Below, one piece after another: positions 15,333-21,211 of a DNA stretch of 21,211 nucleotides (the first letter of the stretch is position 1; the number at the start of each line of letters is the position of its first letter). The position numbers and the translations under genes are program-made. The stretch is from JBBECE01 sp040881985 (GTDB taxonomy: Bacteria > Pseudomonadota > Alphaproteobacteria > Rhizobiales > Devosiaceae), in contig JBBECE010000025.1 in assembly GCA_040881985.1 (NCBI GenBank), positions 1-21,211 of the forward strand, in the 5' to 3' direction. The notes beneath the pieces were generated by a model that searched no databases, had not been told where the DNA came from, and worked only from the letters and a program-made list of their open reading frames with translations.

Positions 15333-15384
15333 CGTTGAATCTCAGTCCGCACGGCGCGACTGACGGATTCGTCGAGAGGCCTCA

Positions 15385-15417
15385 AGGTCCTCGGGTCGAG
15401 CCCGAGGATGACGAGGG
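15385..15417 (+). repeat. Palindromic intergenic repeat, unit 5
   Basis: TCCTCGGG (15388-15395) and CCCGAGGA (15401-15408) form a perfect eight-pair stem around TCGAG. It is followed by TGACGAGG, the flank shared in part with units 2-4. It abuts the aldo/keto reductase remnant, which begins about 11 bases further on. Confidence 0.75.
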
Positions 15418-15427
15418 GAGAGGGTTT

Positions 15428-15484
15428 CGCCCCATTCCCCAGGACCATGTTGATGTCGGCGATGTCGTCACCGGTGAGGGGTTC
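15428..15484 (-). pseudogene. Remnant of an aldo/keto reductase C-terminus
   Basis: Read on the minus strand this stretch encodes PLTGDDIADINMVLGNGA. It matches 14 of 18 residues of the C-terminus of the intact aldo/keto reductase next door (PLPADTIAEINMVLGNGA), with about 80% base identity over 54 bases (11 differences counted by eye, about half of them silent). It has no start, no upstream part of the gene, and the stop codon has become AAA, so the frame runs on into the palindromic repeat. The match ends about 14 bases from the higA stop. It is best read as the last fragment of a diverged paralogue broken by deletion or by arrival of higBA. Confidence 0.7.
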
Positions 15485-15498
15485 GACTCCCCCTGAAT

Positions 15499-15798
15499 TC
15501 AAGCAGCGCGCGGATTGATCCGGTTGAGGTCGCGGTCGATCGCGCGCCGCCTCTCCATCAGATCGTAGTCCGTCTGCAGGCCCAGGAAGAAGCCCTCCGA
15601 CAGGCCAAAATAGCGGGCGAGGCGCAAATCGGTGTCGGCGGTGACATCGCGCTTGCCAAGAACGATCTCGTTGATCCGCCGCGGCGGGACATACACCGCC
15701 CGCGCCAGCGCGTTCTGGCTCAGGCTCATTGGCCGCAGGAATTCCTCCAGCAGAATTTCGCCGGGATGGGGGTTCGGCAACAAGCTGGCCTTAGCCAT
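15499..15798 (-). CDS. higA: HigA-family antitoxin (XRE-type HTH)
   Basis: The 99-residue protein has the HigA/VapI pattern: an N-terminal PHPGEILLEEFLRPMSLSQNALARAV, a helix-turn-helix at about residues 25-60 (SQNALARAVYVPPRRINEIVLGKRDVTADT), and LRLARYFGLSEGFFLGLQTDYDL. It should neutralise the HigB toxin and repress the shared promoter. I chose ATG 15798, which matches the usual start (MAKASLLPNPHPGE) and overlaps the end of higB by eight bases; a longer start at 15837 would add 13 residues encoded inside higB. Toxin-first gene order is normal for higBA. Confidence 0.93.
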   Translation of the reverse strand: MAKASLLPNPHPGEILLEEFLRPMSLSQNALARAVYVPPRRINEIVLGKRDVTADTDLRLARYFGLSEGFFLGLQTDYDLMERRRAIDRDLNRINPRAA

Positions 15799-16075
15799 GA
15801 TAGTCGACGATTTCGACATCGCTCGGACCTCTTTCATTCCAGACGAAGCAAATACGCCATTGGTCGTTAATGCGAATGCCGTATCTGCCGGCCCGGTCGC
15901 CCTTCGGGCGTTCGAGGCGATTGGCGGGCGGAATGCGCAGATCGTTCAAGGTCCGGGCCTGATTCAGCATGCGCAGTTTGCGAAGCGCCACCGCTTGAAT
16001 GTCTAGCGGCAGTTTTCGGCTTCTTTGCCCCGACCAGGCGAGCGCGGTTTGCCGGTCGGCGAAGCCTTCAATCAT
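15791..16075 (-). CDS. higB: HigB-family mRNA-interferase toxin (RelE fold)
   Basis: The 94-residue protein matches the HigB toxin throughout: a basic N-terminal helix region, LRKLRMLNQARTLNDLRIPPANRLE, then KGDRAGRYGIRINDQWRICFVW and the C-terminal VEIVDYHG. HigB cleaves mRNA on the ribosome and is held inactive by HigA. It is first in the operon and its stop lies inside the higA start region (eight-base overlap ATGGCTAA), coupling translation. Local G+C (about 57% in 15841-15900, hand-counted) is below the chromosome genes, as usual for a mobile module. All conserved regions are present, so it should be functional. Confidence 0.94.
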   Translation of the reverse strand: MIEGFADRQTALAWSGQRSRKLPLDIQAVALRKLRMLNQARTLNDLRIPPANRLERPKGDRAGRYGIRINDQWRICFVWNERGPSDVEIVDYHG

Positions 16076-16080
16076 GCGAT

Positions 16081-16117
16081 TGTATAACGCATCGCGTCAT
16101 ATAACGCAAGACGTTAT
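16081..16117 (-). promoter_or_regulatory. higBA promoter with embedded operator repeats
   Basis: On the minus strand TTGCGT (16109-16104) and TATACA (16086-16081) are separated by exactly 17 bases, placing the transcription start at or within a base or two of the higB ATG (16075). In the same stretch, plus-strand TATAACGCA occurs twice (16083-16091 and 16100-16108), and ATAACG-N5-CGTTAT (16101-16117) is a perfect inverted repeat, as expected for HigA autorepression. No ribosome-binding site fits between promoter and start, so a leaderless mRNA is likely. Confidence 0.65.
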
Positions 16118-16120
16118 GGA

Positions 16121-17107
16121 CTACGCCCCGTTGCCCAAGACCATATTGATCTCGGCGATGGTGTCGGCGGGGAGCGGCCCGAAATCGAGCGCCGCGGCGT
16201 TCTCGGAGGCCTGGGCGACCGTGCGGAAGCCGGGGATCGGCAGCGTCGCGCGGCTCATCCCCCAGATCCAGCCGAGGGCCCCTTGCACCGGGGTGCGCCC
16301 GCCCGCCGAGAGGAGCGCGATGACGGCGTCGAGCTTGGCGACAAAGTCGGGATTGAGCTTGCCGTCCTTGAAGGGTTTCAGCCACGGCACCGAGGAGCCG
16401 CGAATGTCGGCCTTGTCGAACTGGTGGCCGGGGCGGAATTTGCCGGAGAGAAATCCCATGGCGAGTGGCGAGCGGATCAGCGCCATGAGATCGAGCTTTT
16501 CGGCGAGGCGCACCGACTCGGGCGCCGGGGTCATGATGTTCATGTCGAACTGGATGGCGCGGAAACTCGCCCCGCCCTGCCAGCTCTCCGAGCGCGCCGG
16601 ATCGTCGGTCGACCAGCCATAGGCGCGGATGCGGCCCTTTTGGACGAGTTCCTCGAAGACGTCGCGGACGGGCCTCGCTTCCTCGACGCTGAGCACCCCG
16701 ATATGCAGCTGATAAAGGTCGATCACATCGCGGCCGAGGCGCTGCAGCGACGCCTCGCAGGCGGCGCGGATGTAGGCCGGGTCAGGATTGGGGCCGAGGA
16801 CTTGCCTCTTTGCTTCGTCGAAGGCGTTGCCGACCTTGGTCGCGACGAACACGTCGCGGCGTCCCCGCAACGCCCGTCCCAGCACGCGCTCGGAATGGCC
16901 GGCGCCATAAACGTCGGCGGTGTCGAAGACGCGGATGCCGAGATCGAGGCCGCGATGAATGGCGCGGACGGATTCTTCGTCGTCGACCTCGCCCCAGCCG
17001 CGCGGGGTCGCGTCCAGCCAGTAGGGGCCGCCGATCGCCCAGCAGCCGAAGCCGAGGCGCGGCACCGTCTGGCCGGTAAAGAGAGTGATCTCGGGCCTGG
17101 CGGTCAT
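16121..17107 (-). CDS. Aldo/keto reductase
   Basis: The 328-residue NADPH-dependent oxidoreductase has the (beta/alpha)8 aldo/keto reductase fold with its full catalytic tetrad: Asp62 and Tyr67 in FDTADVYGAGHSE, Lys91 in ATKVG, and His135 in LYQLHIG. Further family motifs are GWSTDDP and a C-terminal IPGFRTVAQASENAAAL, which should contact the cofactor phosphate. The substrate is unknown. The start ATG overlaps the stop of the upstream channel gene by four bases (ATGA), so the two are translated together. The gene ends 46 bases before higB, and a diverged copy of its last 18 codons lies beyond higBA. Confidence 0.93.
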   Translation of the reverse strand: MTARPEITLFTGQTVPRLGFGCWAIGGPYWLDATPRGWGEVDDEESVRAIHRGLDLGIRVFDTADVYGAGHSERVLGRALRGRRDVFVATKVGNAFDEAKRQVLGPNPDPAYIRAACEASLQRLGRDVIDLYQLHIGVLSVEEARPVRDVFEELVQKGRIRAYGWSTDDPARSESWQGGASFRAIQFDMNIMTPAPESVRLAEKLDLMALIRSPLAMGFLSGKFRPGHQFDKADIRGSSVPWLKPFKDGKLNPDFVAKLDAVIALLSAGGRTPVQGALGWIWGMSRATLPIPGFRTVAQASENAAALDFGPLPADTIAEINMVLGNGA

Positions 17108-18042
17108 TTGTCGATGCCCTTGCCGATGGAAACCGAAGCCGCCGCCGCGGTGGTGGTCGCCCTGGCCTGCGCCTCGGCCTCGGCGCAGGACTTGCCGTCG
17201 GGGACCGGGGCGGCATCGATCGCCGGCGCCTCGCCCCTGGTGAAGAGGGTGAGCTGCGGGGCGGAGAAGGCGATGCGGTGCCGGTCAAAGCCGAGCTTGG
17301 CCTTCTCGCTCAGGGCAAAACGCGTGTCCCAATAATCCTCGGTCTTCGCCCAGACGCGCAGCATGACCTCGACCGAGGCGGGGGCGAGATTGTTGACATA
17401 GACCATTGGCGCCGGGTCCTTGAGGACGCGCGGCTCCGCCTCGGCGATCTCCACCAGCACCTTGCGGGCGCGGGCGAGGTCGGCGCCGTGCGAGATGCCG
17501 ATGATGAGATCGAAGCGGCGGGTCTTGTCGCGGGAGTAGTTGGTGATGGTGGCGTCCCAGATTTTGTGGTTGGGGGTGAAGACATAGACGCCTTCGGCAT
17601 TGCGCAGCTGGGTTGCGAAAAGCCCGATTTCGACGACGGTACCGGCGATGCCTTCGGCGTCGATATATTCGCCGGCCTGCAGCGGCCTCAGCCAGATGAG
17701 CATGATGCCGGCGGCGAGGTTCTTCAGCGTATCCTGCAAGGCGAGCGCCACGGCAAGGCCGGCGGCGCCGAGGACGGCGAGGATCGACGTCGTCTGCACA
17801 CCGAGTTCGCCGAGCGCGATGACGATGGCGAGTATGAAGACGCCGTAGCGGACGAGCTGCGCGGTGAGCGGGCGGACGGTTTCGTCGAAGGGGCGCCGCG
17901 CCGGGATGGCGCGGGAGACAAGCCGGCTCAGCCAGCGCGAAAGGAACCAGCCCACCACCAGCACAAGGGCCGCCATCAGCAATGGGGGGCCGTATTGGGC
18001 GAAGTAATCGAAAACGGCTTTGGGGAAGTCCGGGTTGAACAA
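17104..18042 (-). CDS. MscS-family small-conductance mechanosensitive channel
   Basis: The 312-residue protein has three predicted membrane helices (about residues 18-40, 65-82 and 88-118). The pore-lining helix VLGAAGLAVALALQDTLKNLAAGIMLI is followed by the MscS beta-domain (LQAGEYIDAEGIAGTVVEIGLFATQLRN, then PNHKIW). It would sit in the inner membrane and release solutes on osmotic downshock. The tail after residue 275 is a low-complexity Ala/Thr-rich stretch with one Cys, not part of the fold. The start used is TTG 18042; no ATG or GTG lies between it and the upstream in-frame stop, so the true start is uncertain by a few codons. It is coupled to the aldo/keto reductase gene by ATGA. Confidence 0.9.
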   Translation of the reverse strand: MFNPDFPKAVFDYFAQYGPPLLMAALVLVVGWFLSRWLSRLVSRAIPARRPFDETVRPLTAQLVRYGVFILAIVIALGELGVQTTSILAVLGAAGLAVALALQDTLKNLAAGIMLIWLRPLQAGEYIDAEGIAGTVVEIGLFATQLRNAEGVYVFTPNHKIWDATITNYSRDKTRRFDLIIGISHGADLARARKVLVEIAEAEPRVLKDPAPMVYVNNLAPASVEVMLRVWAKTEDYWDTRFALSEKAKLGFDRHRIAFSAPQLTLFTRGEAPAIDAAPVPDGKSCAEAEAQARATTTAAAASVSIGKGIDK

Positions 18043-18165
18043 GGCAATCGGGTCCGGTCGATTTCTGGCGCGCGTCGCACCTTAGAGCCGGGGCCGGGCG
18101 AAATGAAGGGGCGGCGAACTGGACAGGCTTCGCCGCGTTTGTTACCAACCCGCTCCCTTTGGGAC

Positions 18166-18241
<76 letters not shown>

Positions 18242-18242
18242 A

Positions 18243-18247
18243 TTTTT
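18243..18247 (+). terminator. T-run after tRNA-Lys
   Basis: Five T follow two bases after the encoded CCA. There is no separate hairpin, so termination, if it happens here, would rely on the folded tRNA acceptor/T arms. Weak call. Confidence 0.3.
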
Positions 18248-18395
18248 CCTCCCGCCGACAGACCGGTTCTCGCTTCGTCACCGCCGCAGAAGCGGGCGAT
18301 GCGACTGGGAACCGGGTCGGGGTTGCGCTATCACTTCGCCTCGACCGGGCGCCGTTGACGACCTTCCGCCCGGTCTGGAGGCGCTTCCGGCTGTC

Positions 18396-20141
18396 ATGAC
18401 TGCGAAAAAGGCGACGCGGCGTCTGGCGGCTATCCTGGTGGCGGACGTCGTTGGCTACAGCGCGCTGATGGGCGCCGACGAGGCGGGCACGCTGGCTGCC
18501 CTGAAACGGCATCGCGAGACGATCTTTGACCCGGCCGTCGCCGCCCATAATGGCCGGATCGTCAAACTGATGGGCGACGGGGCGCTGGTCGAATTCGGCA
18601 GCGTTGTCGATGCCGTCAATTGCGCCCTTGCTATCCAGCGTGCCGCACCGATTGCTGCAAGCCCAGACATCACGCTCAGGATCGGCATCAATCTCGGCGA
18701 CATCATCGTCGACGGCGACGACATCTATGGCGACGGGGTGAATGTCGCGGCGCGCCTCGAGCCGCTCGCCGAGCCGGGCGGCATCTGCATCGCGGCGATT
18801 GTCCGCGAGAGCCTCGGCAATCGAATCGATGTCGCCTTCAGTGACGGCGGGGAGGTCGAGGTCAAGAATATCGAACACCCTGTCCGGGTCTGGACGTGGC
18901 ATCCTGGCAAGCCGGGCATGCAGGACGCGGCGGCGAGCCTGCCCGACCGGCCGTCAATCGCGGTGCTGCCGTTCCAGAACATGAGCGGGGATGCCGAGCA
19001 GGACTATTTCGCCGATGGCGTGGTCGAGGACATCATCACTGGGCTTTCCCGCTTCAAGTCCTTCGCCGTGATCGCCCGCAATTCCTCCTTCGTCTACAAG
19101 GGCCGCGCCGTCGACGTTCGGCAGGTCGCCAGAGAACTCGGCGTCCGCTATGTGCTCGAAGGGAGCGTCCGGCGCGCCGGTGCGCGTCTCCGGATTACCG
19201 CGCAGATGGTCGACGGGACGTCGGGAGCGCATCTTTGGGCCGACCGGTTCGACGGTGCCGTGGAAGACGTGTTCGACGTGCAGGACCGGATCACCGAAAG
19301 CGTGATCGGGGTCATAGAACCGCAAATCCGCCAGGCCGAGATCGAAAGATCGCGGCGGAAGCGCCCAGAAAGCCTCGATGCATACGATCTTTGCCTGAGG
19401 GCGCTGTCGAAGATCTACGCGATGCGGCCTGACGACAATGCCGAGGCTTACGCCTTAGTGATGCAAGCAGTCACTCTCGAGCCCAACTACGCTCCCTTCC
19501 TCACCACCGCCTCCTGGGTACTTATGGCCCGCATCATCGCGGGCTGGCCGATGCTGACCGGCGACGACCGGGCCGCCAGTCTCGATCTCGTGCGCCGCGC
19601 CATTGGCGATGCGCAAGGCGATCCAGAAGTGCTGGCGTATTGCGGCCTCGTGTTGGTGAATATCGGGCACGACTACGACCGCGGCATGCAGATCGTCGTC
19701 AACGCCGTCGAGGCGAACCCGAACAACCAGATGGTGCTGATGTGGGCGGGCATCGCCAAGATTCACTCCGGGAATCTCGAGGAGTCACTCACCCATAGCC
19801 GGCGCGCGATCCTGATGAGCCCGCGCGACCCGACGGCGCACCTTCCCATGACCGCGATCGCGCATGCGCAGATGGCGCTCGGCGACTACGGGGAAGCGCT
19901 GAAAGCGGCCGAGCGATCATTGGCGGTCAATCCGAACTACGCCCCGACTTATTGGATGCTTATCGCCGCCAATGCGCAGCTTGGCCGCATGGACGAGGCG
20001 CGACGCTGGCTGGCGAAGTTCCGGGCGCTTGCGCCGGGTGCGACGGTCGCCAGCATCAAGGCCATGCAGCCGGCAAAGGACCCGTCGCGTATGGCGGCGA
20101 TCCTCGAAGGCCTGCGACTCGCGGGGCTGCCGGAGAGCTAG
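18396..20141 (+). CDS. Class III adenylate cyclase with TolB-N/FlgO-like and TPR regions
   Basis: The 581-residue protein should make cAMP. Its N-terminal class III cyclase domain (about 8-165) looks catalytically complete: metal ligands Asp17 (VADVVGYS) and Asp61 (LMGDGALVEF), adenine-selecting Lys57 and Asp109, and transition-state Asn116 and Arg120 (DIYGDGVNVAARLE). A TolB-N/FlgO-like domain follows at about 184-285 (SIAVLPFQNMSGDAEQDYFADGVVEDIITGLSR). The C-terminal half (about 325-570) is helical with TPR-type repeats (for example SLAVNPNYAPTYWMLIAANAQLGRMDEARRWL). There is no membrane segment, so it is likely cytoplasmic with TPRs binding a partner. Many alphaproteobacteria carry large families of this design. 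Start ATG 18396 has only a weak, distant GGAG; it stands alone downstream of tRNA-Lys. Confidence 0.93.
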   Translation: MTAKKATRRLAAILVADVVGYSALMGADEAGTLAALKRHRETIFDPAVAAHNGRIVKLMGDGALVEFGSVVDAVNCALAIQRAAPIAASPDITLRIGINLGDIIVDGDDIYGDGVNVAARLEPLAEPGGICIAAIVRESLGNRIDVAFSDGGEVEVKNIEHPVRVWTWHPGKPGMQDAAASLPDRPSIAVLPFQNMSGDAEQDYFADGVVEDIITGLSRFKSFAVIARNSSFVYKGRAVDVRQVARELGVRYVLEGSVRRAGARLRITAQMVDGTSGAHLWADRFDGAVEDVFDVQDRITESVIGVIEPQIRQAEIERSRRKRPESLDAYDLCLRALSKIYAMRPDDNAEAYALVMQAVTLEPNYAPFLTTASWVLMARIIAGWPMLTGDDRAASLDLVRRAIGDAQGDPEVLAYCGLVLVNIGHDYDRGMQIVVNAVEANPNNQMVLMWAGIAKIHSGNLEESLTHSRRAILMSPRDPTAHLPMTAIAHAQMALGDYGEALKAAERSLAVNPNYAPTYWMLIAANAQLGRMDEARRWLAKFRALAPGATVASIKAMQPAKDPSRMAAILEGLRLAGLPES

Positions 20142-20262
20142 TCGCCGGCGGCCCGGCGGCGCCCTGCACCGTCAACTGTCTTTGGATGGCCTTGACGTCG
20201 CCGTCGCAGGCGCAGCCGGTATGGGCGATCTCGCCGCTGATGCCGGAGCTCTGAGAGGTCCA

Positions 20263-20292
20263 TTTATCCCCGCTCGCGCGGGCGGGGTTAAA
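20263..20292. repeat. Long imperfect palindrome between the cyclase and tail-protein genes
   Basis: CCCCGC (20268-20273) and GCGGGG (20282-20287) pair around eight bases. The stem continues through one T-T mismatch into TTTA (20263-20266) / TAAA (20289-20292). It lies in the 185-bp space after the cyclase. Neither side has a T-run long enough for a standard intrinsic terminator, though it may still end the cyclase transcript. Confidence 0.45.
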
Positions 20293-20326
20293 CTGCGCTT
20301 CCAACGTTGCGATCGTGGGAAGCGAA

Positions 20327-21211
20327 ATGGACCAGTCGGCGCGGATCGGCCTGCCGTTTATTCAGCCCGAGCAGGCGCTGAAACACATCACCCATAACGA
20401 GGCGCTGCTGCGGCTCGACGCTCTGGTGCAGCTTGCGGTCAAGGACCGGGATCTGACGGCGCCGCCCGGCTCGCCCGCCGAGGGCGATTGCTACATTGTG
20501 GGGGCGGGAGCAACCGGCGCCTGGTCGGGCGAGGACGGCGCCATCGCGGCGTATCAGGCTTCGGGCTGGAATTTCTTTCCGCCGAACGAAGGCTGGCTCG
20601 CCTGGGTCGAGGACGAGGATTCGCTCGTCGGCTGGGACGGGGCGGGGTGGATCGCGGCGAGCGGGGGCAGCGTCAATCCGGCTGCGCTGGTCGGGGTCAA
20701 TGCCACCGCCGACACAACCAACCGGCTCTCGGTCCGCTCCAACGCGATCCTTTTCGATGCAATCGATGCGGTGGAAAGCGGGGACGGCGACGTCCGGGTG
20801 AAGGTCAACAAGGAGACCGCGGGCGACACGGCCTCTTACCTCTTCCAGACCGGATTTTCGGGCCGGGCCGAGGTGGGACTGACCGGGGACGACGATTTTC
20901 ACTTCAAGGTCAGCCCGGACGGGGCCGCCTGGCTCGACGGCATCGTCATCGACAAGGACACGGGGGTGGTGACGTTCCCCAATACCAGCCTGTCGGGGGG
21001 CGGCGACGTCACGGCGGCCGCGAACCTCACCGACAATTATCCGGTGGTGGGCGACGGCGGGGTCAAGGGCGTCAAGACCACCTCGCCGGCGACGCATTTC
21101 GGCGCGATCAAGCAGGCGGCGACGACCAGCGCCACCGGGGTTGTCGAGGGCGCAACCGACGCCGAGGTCTATGCGGCGACCGCCGACAAGTTCATCGACG
21201 CGGCGCTGATC
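20327..21211 (+). CDS. DUF2793-domain phage/GTA tail-associated protein (partial)
   Basis: The frame opens at ATG 20327 and is still open at the window end (295 codons seen), so the gene is cut by the edge. Residues of about 5-110 match my recollection of DUF2793: LPFIQPEQALKHITHNEALL, PGSPAEGDCYIVGAGATGAW, then GWNFFPPNEGWLAWVEDE and WDGAGW. The domain is common at the start of tail-fibre or baseplate proteins in phages and gene transfer agents of alphaproteobacteria. After about residue 125 the sequence turns into Gly/Asp/Thr-rich beta-type segments (FHFKVSPDG, DKDTGVVTFPNTSLSGGG) and a stretch beginning TTSPATHFGAIKQAATTSATG, typical of fibre repeats. The ribosome-binding site is weak (GGGAAGCG). 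Whether a prophage or GTA cluster follows cannot be seen. Confidence 0.8.
   Translation, partial: MDQSARIGLPFIQPEQALKHITHNEALLRLDALVQLAVKDRDLTAPPGSPAEGDCYIVGAGATGAWSGEDGAIAAYQASGWNFFPPNEGWLAWVEDEDSLVGWDGAGWIAASGGSVNPAALVGVNATADTTNRLSVRSNAILFDAIDAVESGDGDVRVKVNKETAGDTASYLFQTGFSGRAEVGLTGDDDFHFKVSPDGAAWLDGIVIDKDTGVVTFPNTSLSGGGDVTAAANLTDNYPVVGDGGVKGVKTTSPATHFGAIKQAATTSATGVVEGATDAEVYAATADKFIDAALI

Noticed and set aside
15305..15502. Minus-strand 65-codon frame as a real small gene
   Set aside because: It combines the reductase remnant (with lost stop) and read-through of palindromic repeats; it starts at a TTG inside the end of higA and shows no ribosome-binding site.
18263..18325. Distant inverted repeat CCGGTTC ... 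GAACCGG after the tRNA
   Set aside because: The arms are short and the interior pairs unevenly with a large bulge; I could not support a defined structure.
20056..20304. Minus-strand frame covering the cyclase end and the following space
   Set aside because: No start signal and no family resemblance; its first half is the only part outside the cyclase gene and shows nothing recognisable.

Overview
This 21.2-kb window is high-GC DNA (hand-counted housekeeping stretches are near two-thirds G+C) from an alphaproteobacterium, probably Hyphomicrobiales or a close relative. The evidence is the ilvB-ilvN ... ilvC ... leuA gene set with alphaproteobacterial-type proteins, attenuator-like leader peptides in front of ilvB and leuA, and short rhizobial-type intergenic palindromes. 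Nothing in the window fixes the genus.

Layout. (1) 1-394: promoter, 15-codon Leu/Ile/Val leader peptide, intrinsic terminator and three small palindromic repeats. (2) 395-5763, plus strand: acetolactate synthase subunits ilvB and ilvN, an alpha/beta hydrolase, an EamA/DMT transporter, a low-GC uracil/mismatch DNA glycosylase, and pdxJ, whose start overlaps the glycosylase stop. (3) 5715-9027, minus strand: a TVP38/VTT membrane protein, an orphan lipoprotein and a two-gene ABC-2 exporter. (4) 9131-13434, plus strand: a TetR regulator preceded by a perfect palindromic operator, ilvC, a zinc-dependent alcohol dehydrogenase, a PhzF-like protein and a small membrane protein. (5) 13435-15279: leuA with a long leader holding a leucine-rich leader peptide. 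(6) 15280-17107: two more palindromes, a short remnant of an aldo/keto reductase C-terminus, a higBA toxin-antitoxin pair, and an intact aldo/keto reductase coupled to an upstream MscS-type channel gene. (7) 18166-18241: tRNA-Lys(CTT). (8) 18396-20141: a class III adenylate cyclase with TolB-N/FlgO-like and TPR regions. (9) 20327-end: the start of a DUF2793 phage/GTA-type tail protein, cut by the window edge.

How the genes work together. IlvB/IlvN make acetolactate or acetohydroxybutyrate, IlvC converts these to the dihydroxy acids, and LeuA commits 2-ketoisovalerate to leucine. The three enzyme steps are spread over 15 kb, each with its own apparent control: transcription attenuation for ilvBN, a possible shared promoter with TetR for ilvC, and a Leu-codon leader for leuA.

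The most interesting signals are: a leuA leader whose Leu codons are perfectly complementary over 9 nt to the leuA ribosome-binding region; a higBA module flanked by the intact 3' end of one aldo/keto reductase and the decayed 3' end of a related one; promoters for higB, and less surely tetR, that would give leaderless mRNAs with the operator inside the promoter; and a compositionally foreign DNA glycosylase joined to pdxJ by a 4-bp overlap.
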